Positions 25,093 to 37,584 of a DNA stretch of 64,000 nt are shown one piece after another. A program made the translations under genes and the position numbers. Within the stretch, counting starts at the first letter, position 1; each line of letters begins with the position of its first letter. The stretch is taken from assembly GCA_964007475.1 (NCBI GenBank), contig OZ023273.1:144619308-144683307 (forward strand), written 5' to 3'. The notes below the pieces were generated by a model. That model searched no databases. It was not told the DNA's origin and was given only the letters and a program-made list of their open reading frames with translations. Source of the stretch: Hybos culiciformis. Taxonomy: Eukaryota; Arthropoda; Insecta; Diptera; Hybotidae.

Positions 25093-25170
25093 TGTATTGA
25101 CGCATATAATACTCTATTTAGTGATCTAAATTCTATAGCACTAAATACAACATAACGATCCCCAACGCAT

Positions 25171-26834
25171 TAAAAATATTTTTACACTAAAAGCATTCGA
25201 CTATCTGTGACATTTATATAAAGTTGTATATAATTGTATATTGTACAGATAAATTCATGTAGATTTCTTTATTTTTCATTTTATTAAGAATTGAGAGTTA
25301 CGTACATTATAGTCATGTATATATATTTTATAATATATAGAATTACACAAAAATATTATATATAATCAAAAAAAAAAAAGTTCTTCAAATATTCAATAAT
25401 TTATATATATATATAGAAAAAAAATTATAGAAAAAAAAATATTCTTTTTTTCTTCCCCAGAATATAAAAGTTAGATAAGTTACCATGAACGAAGCAAAAG
25501 TTTATTCTATTTTTAGTACCTATGTGGATTAATCTACTTTAAAATGAATTTTTATTGAAATTGGCATGTTCATATATAATTTATTTTCCAAAATACAATG
25601 ATATTTACGTATGTATATATATATAAAATATATTGACAGTTAAACTTTTTTTCTTTTATTAAACAAAAATGAAAACTTATTCTGTTCCATTTATATTGAC
25701 TGATTGAATTGATTTTTCATTTTTAATTCATTTTTATGAGTTTTGTATCTGTTTTTCTGTTCTTTTTTTTTTATTTCATTATTGTACCCGATCAGTATAT
25801 TGTATTTTTTTTTTATTTATTATTTCATATTTCGAATAAAATATTATTATATTCGAAGCAAAAAAAAAATAAAAAATAAACAAACACGATAGACATTTAA
25901 TCAAATATGTTTGGATGGATGGATAGAATATGTTTTTTTTTTCGTGTACATATTTAAACTTTTAGCGTTTAAATTATGAGACTCTTATATAGACAACCCT
26001 TAATATAATATAATAGAAAACAAGTTATAAGAATATCCAAAAATTAAGTATAACCAATTAGTTAAAAAGAAATATTATGGGAATATTTTTCAATATAAGA
26101 TTCTTCAGGAGTTACGAACTTGCAACTTAAATATGCTCTTCCTCTCCAGCTTAAAACTAAATTAAAATAAGCTAACAATAAGTGCTCAATAATTTTTTAA
26201 TATTATTATATTTAAGGGCTGAAAATGTATAAGTGAAGATGTACCATGAAGTGATAAGTAGTCTTGTGAGCGACATGTTCCGTTGAAACTACTACTGTAC
26301 TCAGTATTTTGTTTTTCAGATATTACCTAAATGGAATAACAGTTTCACTGCAAATATCGAAAATTATTTTTAAATTTATTTAAAATGTTTTGACTAATTT
26401 TAGTTTATTAGTTTTTACACTGACAGTGGTTTTTATTTCAAAAAAAAAATATATATATACATACTTCATAAATAAATATCACAAGCAATTTCCATAAATA
26501 CAATATTTGAAAATTTTCAGTATAAATAAAAAAAAAAATGAAAAAAAGGAAATATTATTTATTATCATCAATGAGATTAATTGTAAGATTATTTTAAACT
26601 TGTTTATAAAATTGTATTTTGTATAAATGGATCATATGATGTCCATTATATGATTAATTTTCAATTATTTATTTATTCTTTTTATTCGTATATCTGTACA
26701 ACAAATGGATGAAGTATTATATCAAGAACAAAACGGAAATTTTTCCAATAAATCTGTTGAGTTCATTATTAGAATTAAAGAAAATCATAAACGGATGTGA
26801 GTTATGAACATGAAATTTGGAACTCAGATTGTGC
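25171..26834. other. Non-coding, A+T-rich
   Basis: No gene recognised. Two terminal-exon-like segments on the plus strand were noted: 26109-26165 after AGATTCTTCAG reading ELRTCNLNMLFLSSLKLN then stop, and 26320-26373 after TTTTGTTTTTCAG reading ILPKWNNSFTANIENYF then stop. Both are short and unsupported by homology. Confidence 0.5.
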
Positions 26835-26906
26835 CATGTATTCTTTAAAGCCAGATTTTCCGAATTCGTTACATGTTCTTTAAAGCCAGATTTTCCGAAT
26901 TCGTTA
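26835..26906. repeat. Tandem duplication, about 36-bp unit
   Basis: Two adjacent copies of CATGT(AT)TCTTTAAAGCC followed by AGATTTTCCGAATTCGTTA (26835-26871 and 26872-26906). They differ only by two extra bases in the first copy, so the duplication is recent. Confidence 0.9.
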
Positions 26907-29900
26907 TTTATTAGAAAAAAAAAGCATGTTTCTGACAGAGTATGGAACAGAAATAGATAAAATTAATTTTAGGAGTAGGTATATTTTAGAATTAAAAAGT
27001 CACTTTGAATAAAAAAAAATCAAAAAATTTACTATTAGACTCTTTCTATGATTGGATTTCAATTAATTTTTTGGTGAATTCAATTTTAAAAGGCGTATTC
27101 TTTTTAATCAAATTATTTTTCTCAAGAGATTAATTTATTAATGGAATTCATATAAAATATTTAAGTATTCTAATAATTAAACGCAATGTTATTATGTTGT
27201 ATTTTATTGACAACTTGAGAACAATTCCTTAATTACAAAGATCAAAATTATAATCTAAAAAGCCATATGTACACTTGTATTTATTTATTAGTTTAAAGCC
27301 ACACTACATTTGTATTCTTGTATTCTAAGTGCGTGACCAATATATGTGCCTTTTTTGAATAAGAATTAACCTTTCTTATGCTTCATGTAATAACTAATAA
27401 CTATACTATGTTATAAAAAAAAAACTTTCTATAACCATTACATATGTATTTATAATTTATTTAAAAAAAATTATTCACATATATTTTTATTGTATATCTC
27501 TGTACATAATATTAACAAAAAATATTTCAGAAGTGTATTAAATTTCTTTCAACTTAATAATTTTTCTGATTTAACATATTTTTCAAATTTCAAAAAAAAA
27601 AACAAAAACAAAAAAAAATTTCAATACACATTTTGATTTACTTAAATGACATAAGCTTGAATATTTTATCTACCTCCTTTTGAATGAAAATTTTCTTCTT
27701 AACGATGATGATGATGATGGCAAAAAAAAAAAAAAAAAAAAAAAACATAATAAATAAATAAAACAAAATATTTTTGAGAATTATTTAAAAATACGTAAAT
27801 AAATCCTGAAGTTAACTGCATGATTAAATTCCATTTGACATCATCAATTTCCCTTTATTTGCTTCCTACGTTTATTTAATTTTTTTTTCTTGTTTTTTTT
27901 TTATTTTTTCGTTTTTGCGAATTTTAAATTATTCATTTTTCTCGACAACCAATAAAATGTCATTTTCCACAATAGATTTATCATACCAGCAGCAGAGCAG
28001 GTAAAATGATATAGAAAGAAAATTTAGAGTATATATAAGGTATAATACATGTTTTATAAATATTGAAATATTATGGTTAAGAGTTTGGTTGCTGAAAAAG
28101 ATTTCTTTTTTTTTTTTCAGATGAATTGAAAATCAATGATTCGTAAATTATTGAAAAGTTGTAAGAAAATGAAAAAAAAAAAAAAAAAGAACCAATATAT
28201 ATAATATTACCGAATATATTATATAACCAAAATGAAAACACAAAATAAAAAGATTGTTTTTCATTATTATTAAAAAAAATAAAAAAAAAATAAATACCAT
28301 AAAACACTTAGAAATTATCAATAATGTGTTTTATTTTCGTTCAGTTCACTTTATCGATCAAGAATTTCAAATATTATTTTATTTTATATAAGTTATGTGT
28401 AGTTTGTGCACACATTAGGTATATAGATATATAGATAGTAGATAGTATTATAATGTAATGTAAACTTTTTCAAAAGGATAAAAATATATAGGGAAAAAAA
28501 AAGGAAAAATTAAAGGAAAAAGTCAAATAATCAATAGAGTAAATCTTAAGAGCTCTCTGTCTAGAGATAAAATATATATTTTTGATATCGACATTTTTTA
28601 AATTTTTATTTATTTTTTTGCTAAGCAAACAAAAAAAAAAATTAAAAACAACTCAAATCATTCATAGTAGTATAGACACAGAGTTTATAGAGGAATTTTG
28701 TTCTGACACGACAACAGTGGCGGAAATAAATGCCAACATACACAGCCTCGCATTATAATTGAAATAAATTTGTTGAACATTAAAGAAAAATTCAAATCTC
28801 TACATGTCGAATATAATTACTTCGAATACTTATGTGTTCAGTTTTATTTGTGATAGTACAGGCCAAAGAAGAAAATTCAACTTCTTGCAATAAATTAATT
28901 TCAAGCTATAATTAAAAGGTCGACGACATTTAATCGAAATATTAATTTTATTTTAAAATATTATGATGTTCGCATGGAAAACAACATAAAACTTATTTAC
29001 TATGTTTTTTTATTTTATAGTGTAATTAATAATTTTGTTTATTATTTTTTTTATTTCTATATTAAAATCTATTTGTTTTCGAACAAGAATCAATAAATTG
29101 AAAACATGAATTCTGTTTTTGCGAAATAAACAAAAATAAAACCATTTGAATTTATTAACAATCTTTTATTTTATTTTTTTTATTTTATTTTTAGTTTGAA
29201 AGAGAAATTTGATCAATAAATTTAAATACATAGTTTTCATAAAAAAAAAATAAAAAATCAATAACTTATACAATGTGTATCTGTATATAATCTAAGTATA
29301 TTGTTATTATAATAGTTTTTATTTTTTATATGTATTTTCATCTTTTTAGTAAATTAATCAAAGTTGTCGGAATCTATGTAAGAATTTCGGTTTTTTGTGG
29401 GAAAAATCTTCTCAATTACTACATATTTGAAAACAAAATTTTGATATAATTTCAATGCATGCAAATATAGGTGTACTTTAAAATCATAGTTCAAAACAAA
29501 ATAATTACATTAAATAGAAATTTTTCAAAGCTTGATATGATATTGATAATGGCAATAATTGATAATATGAATTTTAAGCCAGCTTTTTCATGTAGTTCTT
29601 AGGAGGACAAAGATTTTATATTTTTCAACATCTTTATATTAAAAAAGAGAGATATATTTTATACTCGATTTTATACTGTGTAAAAATCTCGTACTAAAAT
29701 CTTTAATTCTGTACAATGCATAAAATTTAACTATATACTTTAATAGAATAGCACTTTAAGTTGAAGTTGAAGTAGATTAGGTATATGGATAGAAACATAA
29801 AATTCTATATAAATATTTATAAACTATTATGTTTTCAGATTATGAATAAAAAAAAAAAATACATAATCTTCAACATAATATTGTTGAACAACGAACAATA

Positions 29901-30194
29901 ATCAATGAAGTATATTCTATTGTTGCACCTCATAATGTCTTTGTATGAAAAATTTCATGATATTATAAAAAAAAATTTTGTGTAAGACATAAATTTTTCT
30001 ATATTAAATACATTAAAAGTGTGTTAATAATCTTAAGAATTATTTTATAAGTACATATATATAATTTATAATTAAACTATGAGAGTAAAGAGATTACAAA
30101 TATTTTCTATAAAGAAGTTATTTCACGCTTTCATATTTTATGATAGAAAAGTTAAATTGATTGCAGGTTTTTGCAGTTCCAAAAACTGACTTAC
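26907..30194. other. Non-coding; microsatellites
   Basis: Contains a short GAT repeat (27703-27720) directly followed by a 24-base A run (27722-27745). A plus-strand frame ending at 28758 reads TEFIEEFCSDTTTVAEINAN and more before a stop, with unusually high G+C, but it lacks a clear acceptor and no family is recognised. Confidence 0.5.
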
Positions 30195-30310
30195 GATTAA
30201 TTTTAAAAATAAAATAAAAATAAAACATTGGAATGCCAATGCAAAATAAAAACAGAAAAATTACAAGAACTGAATAGTGAAAATTATTTAATCGGCTTTG
30301 TTTTTGTTGG
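30195..30310 (-). CDS. Possible internal exon with a membrane segment
   Basis: On the minus strand GGTTTTCTTTGATCAG precedes a 116-nt open segment that ends at a consensus GTAAGT donor. The frame reads QQKQSRLNNFHYSV, then a hydrophobic stretch containing VIFLFLFCIGIPMFYFYFIF, then KIN; this is compatible with one transmembrane helix. The unspliced frame continues to a stop at 30118. T-rich DNA automatically encodes F/L/I-rich peptides, so the helix is weak evidence; the paired splice signals are the stronger point. No protein family is recognised and no neighbouring exon could be joined. Confidence 0.25.
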
Positions 30311-33300
30311 CTGATCAAAGAAAACCTATTTAGAAAACCTTAGGCTATTATTATTAATTTTATTTTTTTTAATACCAACTAGTCTGTTAAATTATTTTGG
30401 AAGTAAAAAAAAATTGTTTCAATATAGAAATTAAAAAAAAAAAATTAATTTTGTAAACAGAAAAATGTATTTTCAGCATAACTTAATTAAATTTTTTAAT
30501 TAAAAGAAAAATATATTGTTTTTTTTACATTCCAAAATTAAAAAAGTACTTAACTCAAAGCGTTTTTAATAAAAAAAAAGAAAAATTTCGATGTTAATAT
30601 TTTTATATGAAATTTGAATAAAAAATCATTAAAATCACAATATTGATATCTAAGAGTTTAAATATTCTATATCAAGTTCTGATACACTATATTCTAAAAA
30701 AACAAGAGTTTCATAATATTGATGAACCATCTTTAATATTGTTTATGTTTGAAACATGAATTTAGAAATAAATAAAATTTTCCTAATAATAGAGTCTTGG
30801 TGAAGATTTCCTATGTCCTATGAAACTGTTATGGTTCAATGCAGCATAGAAATATTATTATTTTGTGAAGCTGCGGTTTTCTACGCATTTTATTTGAAAC
30901 AAAAATTGTACAACACAGCACATATTGTTCAACAATAATATTTGTTCAATAATAATACTCAAAATTTAACGCAGTAAAATCTATAAATATTAATGTGTAA
31001 GTCTTATTAAACTTTTTCAAAAAAAAATTTTCTTCAGAATTTGATGAAATAATAAAAGAAAGTAAACAAAAATGTTGTATATCTTCCAATAGGTGAAAGG
31101 ACGTTAAAATAGAAATTTATATTATGTTTTTTTTTATACTCACATATATAATTTGGGAAGGAGAAATAAGAAAGCATAAAAAAATTTCTGTTTCTTTTTC
31201 TAGTTTTCGTTTTTTTTTAAATTTAGGAAAATTTATGATATTTATGTTTAAAGAGAACAAAAATAAAAAAAAAAATTTAATGAAGTCCTTTCCAAAGGAA
31301 ATTTCTGTTTATTTTAAAGAATAACTTTTTTTAAGAAGAATTTTGTGGGTATTATAAGAAAAGTTGGAAATTTTGTGGAAAAAGAAATGATCCTTATTGA
31401 TAAAATTAGTAATAAATTTTATTAAAAAGTATAATATTGGAATTATGTTTATCGATTTTTAAACATTTATATATTTATTCACCAGAAAAATATTATTTTT
31501 TATATTTTTCAACATATTATTGAATACAAAATAATTCTGTAATATTAGTTTTTCATGGGTAACATTTTAAATATAGATACTTATATTTAGAACGAAAATT
31601 AATTTTTTTTTCAATCAAACTTCTTGTACATTTTAATAATAATAATATAATTTGATTTTACGTACATATGTAAATGATTCAACGACGAAGGCTAGCTAAC
31701 TTGTAGACCTATTTCAAAAACGAGGGCTATAAACAGTAAAGTGTCTCATTTACGTAATCACGGTATTATAAAAGTTGTAATTGCATCTCAAAATAAATTG
31801 GGCCAATATTTTTATACATTATGTTTCATCTAATTTTTAGTTTGATTTAAATTTAAATTTTTTTAAAATAAAATAAAATTGCATCTCGTTTTGAAAACTA
31901 AAGTGAAAGAAAAAAAAGCAAAAGCGATTTGGACAAATTTAAAAAACATTTGCCATAAAAGTTTTTAACATTTTAGTTCAATTTTTATACAACACATTCT
32001 CTCTCATAATTACAGCATAATAAATCTAAGTTTTAATTGCTAATTTTACATAAATAGATAATTCAGTTTAATTTTTTGGCACAATTTATAGAACTTTTTT
32101 TATATTTGAAGATAAAATTGTTTTACACAGATATAAAATATAAATATAGTGTGGTATATATTCAAAATGTGAAATGGAAATTTTTTCCAAAAAGTTAAAT
32201 TCATTTTCATAAATAAATGTTTAAATTTTTATTTTTCTTGAATTGGAAAAAAAAAATTGGTACTCCCTAAATAAAATCTCATTCGAGCAATTAGCAAAAA
32301 GAAAAGCACTCTAAATGTGAGCACTTCTCTCGAGGAATCAAGAATTTGAAAAAAAATTAAACAACCTTAATGCAAGAATTTTAGTGATATGGAAAATTTG
32401 AATGTTTTCTTCAACACCATCAGAGTTTTCAGTTGAAAGTAAGCAGTAACTAAAGAACCATAAAGATATGGCTTTGTATTATCAGATTTTATAGTGCTTA
32501 ATTTAATATCTTAGTTTCTTTTTTCTTTGCAAGGATTTAAAGAATTTTATATGAAATGCAACATTTTGTTTCAATGTAAACTTTGTTTAACAAACATATG
32601 TATTTTTTTATGTTGCCAGATTTTATATTGCATATTAAAAAATTTAGTTTTTCCCAGACTTTATATTGCAAGTGTTTTAAAATTTTAATATATTACAAGA
32701 TTTTATTCTACAAAAATTCATTTTATGTTTTTATTTATGTAGGGTACGGTGTACCTATACACAAATATTTGTTATATACTAATGTATGAAGTTTGATAAA
32801 TAAATTTTAAAATATTGTTCCTGTAGTTTAAATACAAATTGATAATTTCTAATTTTTATAAATTTTTTCCTTTAAATGTTAATATTACACGCCGGACTAT
32901 TAAATATGATTTAGATAGACTATAATCACTATAGTGTATAACCCGGTTTAAAATTTTCTTCAATAATTAATTTACAAATTGGTTATTTAAAAGAGACAGT
33001 TTCCTTCCTTTATTCTTGCAACCGGGACTGAAATTATAGCTCTGTTTTTAGGCTGAATTCCTCTACAACACATCGGTAATCTCTTCCGAGAGAATTGTTA
33101 ACAAAAAATGAAACTTAGTTAATTAAATTGCAGAATCCTTTTTTCTCTATTTCTGACACATAAATTACGAATAATTAAAATTTTGCTATAATATAATAAT
33201 AATACCTAATCAATCTCGGTTGCATTTAAAAATAAAAATAATTTTACATGAAAAAAGATATGTTGAAAAACGTACCACAAGACGATTTTCAAGGATTTCA

Positions 33301-33408
33301 GAAAATGAATAATAAAAAAAAAAAAATAATAAAAATAAAATAAAAGAAAAATGCTACAATAACATTTTTTTTTTTTTTTTGCTGCTGCTGCTTTCATTTA
33401 CGTTAAAG
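30311..33408. other. Non-coding, with coding-like fragments
   Basis: Mostly A+T-rich. Noted: an open plus-strand run at 31696-31833 reading RPISKTRAINSKVSHLRNHG and on to a stop; an interrupted plus-strand frame at 32225-32401 (KISFEQLAKRKAL, two stops, then SRNQEFEKKLNNLNARI) that would fit a decayed gene; and a possible 24-nt microexon 33052-33075 with a CTGTTTTTAG acceptor and GTAATC donor. None is assigned. Confidence 0.45.
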
Positions 33409-33456
33409 TGGCCAACCATGCACAAGTGGGAAAACGTGACGTACTTGAAGATTTTT
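33409..33456 (+). CDS. Possible coding exon, function unknown
   Basis: A 48-nt segment with about 44% G+C in a region near 20%. A 16-base T run and CTGCTGCTGCTTTC lie upstream, ending GTTAAAG; GTAAAA follows as a donor. The frame reads ANHAQVGKRDVLEDF and, if not spliced, continues as CKILQFLFPRKRN and onward to a stop at 33575; upstream it is open back to 33363. There is no ATG, so it could only be an internal or last exon. An AAG acceptor is less favoured than CAG. No family is recognised; chance remains possible. Confidence 0.28.
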
Positions 33457-33614
33457 GTAAAATTTTGCAATTTCTTTTTCCAAGAAAAAGGAATAAAAAA
33501 AAAATATTAAGAAAAACTGCAATTCAATTCAATTTTGCAAACTCTTTGAAATATCTTTTTTATATTGTTTTTTAAATAACAACTCGTAGCACTTATGTTT
33601 TGAACATTTTATTA

Positions 33615-33645
<31 letters not shown>

Positions 33646-34348
33646 TTTTTTTTTTATCATAAAAATCTTGACGACAAATCAAACCATATTGGCCAGGAAA
33701 TGGGTTCCTTCTGTTTTCTTTCCATGGAAAATAGGAAAAAAAAAATTTTAATAAAAAGTTTTTTTTTTTTTTATTAAAATTGCTATGGTAAAATTTATTC
33801 ACTTGCTGTTAATGCATTTTCAGAAACGTGTGCGATCAAAACATAGGTAACGTATGTAAAAAAAAAATTTTGAAAAAGAAAAAAAAGTTAATGTACGATT
33901 GATTGACGTTAGAGCATAGCCAAATAAATTTTATATTTAAAATTTGATGGTAATTACCTTTAGAGTTGTACATTATTGGAGAGAACATTTTTTTTTTAAT
34001 TTAGAAATTTATAGGTGCGGTTTCTTCTAGGTTTTTTTCGTGAAAAGTATAAAATGACGTTTAAAAACATATTTTTTATATTCTAAAAGAAATTGAAATA
34101 AAAAAAAAGCAAATGGTTCGACAATTCCTCAACCTTTCCACCAACAGACAAAGTGGCCGTGCATTAAGTTAACAATATCTTTTTAATTGTATATTAAACG
34201 CCAATACTTTGATAATCTTACTATTGTTTTCTGAGGTCTACAGAAAGATGGATCAGACTTTTTAGGTCAATGTAGAAAACAAAGTAGGTTTCTTGGTTTT
34301 TATCTAAAGTGTTTCTTAAATTAAAATGATATTGTTTTGAATAATGTG
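33457..34348. other. Non-coding; further coding-like fragments
   Basis: A minus-strand ATG frame at 33657-33725 reads MERKQKEPISWPIWFDLSSR then FL and stop, with a pyrimidine tract upstream. On the plus strand 34244-34324 follows CTGAGGTCTACAG and reads KDGSDFLGQCRKQSRFLGFY then LKCFLN and stop. An ATT microsatellite lies near 33625-33645. The cluster of G+C-richer islands from 33000 to 34330 is notable, but no gene model joins them. Confidence 0.4.
34341..34348. repeat. Target-site duplication, left copy
   Basis: ATAATGTG, identical to 34901-34908. Confidence 0.9.
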
Positions 34349-34900
34349 CAGGGTTGCCAACTCTTGACCGAGGAAAAACTGGAGAGATGAAAAACAAAAA
34401 AATGTAGATAGAAAAATAGAAAAAATAATAAATTATAAATTACATTATTATTAACATAAACAAACGAAACATAAAATAAACCGCAGATAAAAAAATAATT
34501 CAAATTAGAATAAAACTTTATAAAAAGTAATATAAAATAAAATACAATAAATTAAAATACATAATAATTGAAATTAGAAAAATATTAGTTAATTAATGAG
34601 AACAATTATTTCTTAAAGTTATGGGCCCCCGATTTTTTGGGCCCCAATTTAAAAAAAATCAGCAAATTTGTAGCTTTCTTTATTAGAAAATCTGTTAAAA
34701 TTTATTCACATAGCCGACAAAAGTTCTAGTATAGGCAAGTAAAATTACATCTACTGGTGAAAAGTTTATGTGAATTTCTATTTTACTTTAAAATTATGAA
34801 TTTTGAAAAAAAACTGGTAAAATTTTAAAAAACCTGGAGACTGGAGTTTCTGTTGAAAAACTGGAAACTCCAGGGTAAAACACCGCAGTTGGCATCCCTG
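34349..34900. mobile_element. Non-autonomous hAT transposon
   Basis: A 552-bp element. The left end reads CAGGGTTGCCAACT and the right end, on the other strand, CAGGGATGCCAACT: one difference in 14 bases. It is flanked by a perfect 8-bp duplication ATAATGTG (34341-34348 and 34901-34908), as expected for hAT. Inside are paired ACTGGAGA/CTGGAAACTCCAG words near the ends and a GGGCCCC pair around 34623-34644. No transposase frame is visible. The small gap between the TIRs and the clean duplication suggest a relatively young insertion. Confidence 0.92.
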
Positions 34901-34908
34901 ATAATGTG
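34901..34908. repeat. Target-site duplication, right copy
   Basis: ATAATGTG, directly after the right end of the hAT element. Confidence 0.9.
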
Positions 34909-37341
34909 ACAGCAAGAAATATCAAAAGAAGAAAATATTGTCCGAATAGACTAATTTTTTGTATAGAAATGTGAGTTCTTACATTTATTAAGAAAGTTTT
35001 AAAAATTCAACGGTTTGGACATTTTATACGAATCTAATACTTTGCTTTAAAATAAAAACAGATTACCGTACAAATATTAAGAATACTACAAAATTTTTAA
35101 AATAAACCTAAGTCAAAAAATAATGGTCTAATTTTTTTTTCTGTACTAAATTATTATAATTGATTCATTTTAAATCTGGTAATCTAATTACGTCAAAAGT
35201 ATTTTTATGTATAAATACTCTGTGTAACTTAAAATATAATCACTATTTTTATTTTGGGTGGTGTATATTGTACATATTAGTGACGTAAACATCTTAGCAT
35301 GCAAATATATACTAAGAAGTTATTAGTTATATATATTTTATCTATTGATTTGTCCATTTTTAATGCTATCCATATAGAAGAAAAATTGTGTATAGATTTA
35401 AATCCCATATCATATTTACAATCAAGAATTCAGTTTCTTATTTTATTTATTTTATACTTATCCTGCAGTATCTTAAACAAAAGAGAATTAATATATATAT
35501 CATTTGTCGCAATGGACATGAAAAATAAGCAAAAATTATCCTTTTTTTTTCTTCTCACACAAAATAAAAAAGATAACAAAAAAAAAAAAAAAAAAAAGAA
35601 TTGAAATAATATTGTATACAAACAAAGTTTTCAAAAAAACTTAGATATTTTCGTCTTTACATTATGTAAATTTTTTATTGAGAACAGCATACAAGTTTTA
35701 TATATTCTTATTTTAATGTGAGAAAATATAAAAAAGAAAATATCAAAATGTTTAAATTTTTATTTTATTATTATAGTTTTTTTTGGGATAAACATTTCTA
35801 TAATATATAGTATATCTATTATAGTATGAAATCAATAAGAAAAAAAATAAGCAAGGACAATCGAATTTTTTATTAGAATCTTTTTAAAAGTTCAACAGTC
35901 TTTGCGAAATAAATTTTATTCAAAATTTTTTTTAGAAAAGAAACATAATAATGAGGACTATTCGATGACTTGAATGTATAATACCAGATAGATACTAGTA
36001 GATGAATTTGACATGTAAATTTCGGAATTTGAAAAATTAAACCCTTATTCATATAACTATCTTCATATTTTGTTTAAATGACACTCAAATGCTTTGAATA
36101 TTGTATAATGTCAAAATTTCAATGTTCAAGACTACAACAACAGCTGAAAAATCAATTTATATTTCTATCAAAACTACTGTGATTGTTTTCAGTTCTTATA
36201 TGTTGAGAAATTTAAATTATAAAACAGCAACGAATTTTCACAAAAATTAGTTTCTTTTCCATGCCGATTTTAGCTTTCTGAATTCAAGAACAAATATTAT
36301 TGTCATTTGTGTTTATATTAAAGAAATAATCATACCAAAAAAAAATTTATTTCATCTTGCTATAAATTATATAAAATTTCATATAATATAAAATTTCTTT
36401 AATTATATATAAATAGAATTATTAATTTAAGATAAATCTATGTACGTTTCATATCATTCAGTTGAATTTTCAATCTTTTTTTTTTATTTTTTTTATTATT
36501 ATTATTTTCCTTTGAACCATAAAAATATTAATTTTCTTACCTGCAATTAAAAAAAAGAAAAGAAAAGAAAAACTTAAGAAAACTCATTAAGATAATTAGT
36601 TTCATTTATTTTTTTTTGTTTTTTTTTTTTTAATTTTTCTAAAACAGAATAAATATTTTTTCAAAAATTTTAACATTCAAAATGAATAATTTAAGAATAG
36701 AAAAAAAAATAAAAATTCAAAAAGAAACAAATTATTTATTTTAAATTCTTTTTTTTTCTAAATAGAGATTTCCATTTTAAATACAAATTTTTAAGATGGC
36801 AAAAAAAAAAATTTTCCAATTGAATGGAAATTCTGCGAAAATTTTTATTTTGGATTAAAAAAAAAACAAAAAGTTTTTTTTTTTTTTGTCATATCAAAAT
36901 ATCAAAACTATATAGTTATAGATAAATGAAGATAGCTTATATCACTTAGATTTTGTCCAATATAAAGGACAACATGGTAAACTATTTAGAATTCTTTAAA
37001 ATGTAATGTCTTTTATCTTTTTTACATTATTTGCGAGGAAATACTTTTTCTATCTTTATTAAATTTTTTATTTTTTCTTTCATCCTACTAGATAGCGAAA
37101 CATATTTTTATAGTGTTCAAATAAAAAGTAAATGCCATACATAGAAGAAAATCAGAATCAGTTATCAAAATGCTTTCTAAAATATTATTTTTTTATTAAT
37201 AATATTGTTAAAGTTAATCTACACTAGATCTGTCAGATAAAATACTATTCTATATTAAACGAGTAATTAGGAAAATTATTACGAGTTATTAGTAAGTAGA
37301 GAACAATATTTTGGAATATGTCAAGGACATCAAATTATAAG
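34909..37341. other. Non-coding, A+T-rich
   Basis: The ATG frame 35299-35604 (101 codons) ends in a long lysine run encoded by an A tract; its middle (HIEEKLCIDLNPISYLQSRI) looks protein-like, but no start context, intron or family supports it. A 42-codon ATG frame at 36122-36250 is threonine-rich at its start. Otherwise homopolymers. Confidence 0.5.
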
Positions 37342-37584
37342 CGGGAAACCTGATTTAAAAATTTAATCCTACATGACTGTTTTGAGTTCCAAACATTTCA
37401 ATTTAGGCGGCCAGGGATTTTAAAATGGCCAAATAAGCATTTCGCATTAGAACTATTTTCAAGAATTAGAAGTTACAATCTTGAATGTGCCAAAATTAAG
37501 TAATTTGAGATCAGAATATAATCGCGTCTGATATATATTGCTACCTCCTTATCAGACAAATTCAGTGAACTTAAATTTCATTGA
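37342..37584 (+). pseudogene. Possible decayed coding sequence, unassigned
   Basis: One reading frame runs about 80 codons with only two internal stops, against an expected stop about every ten codons. The first 49 codons are open and contain HDCFEFQTFQFRRPGILKWP and then HFALELFSRIRSYNLECAK; after a stop, FEIRI and another stop, it continues SRLIYIATSLSDKFSELKF. The island is G+C-richer than its surroundings. No family is recognised and no splice sites are convincing. It may be an old gene or transposon fragment, or chance in a G+C-richer patch. GGCGGCC and AAAATGGCC words occur inside. Confidence 0.25.

Larger units (their letters stand above)
24641..25170 (-). mobile_element. Asymmetric hairpin element, copy B (inverted)
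   Basis: Reverse-complement relative of 22728-23130. Shared in order on the minus strand: TTTTAATGCG, GTTGTATTTA, ATGCGTCAATACACATG, a tandem-repeat zone, GCAACTACCTCTC..CGCATTAAAACAGTAT, then the long hairpin ending near AATCTACTA. Copy B differs by having a clear 31-bp tandem array and a longer spacer with T runs. There is no coding capacity, so it is non-autonomous. The superfamily cannot be settled; the single large hairpin near one end and repeats near the other set it apart from ordinary two-ended MITEs. Confidence 0.8.

Noticed and set aside
28714..28723. CAGTGGCGGA, a hAT-like terminus
   Set aside because: No inverted partner or 8-bp duplication found; it lies inside an open frame.
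35430..35621. Minus-strand frame opposite 35299-35604
   Set aside because: Complement of a lysine-coding A run; shadow frame.
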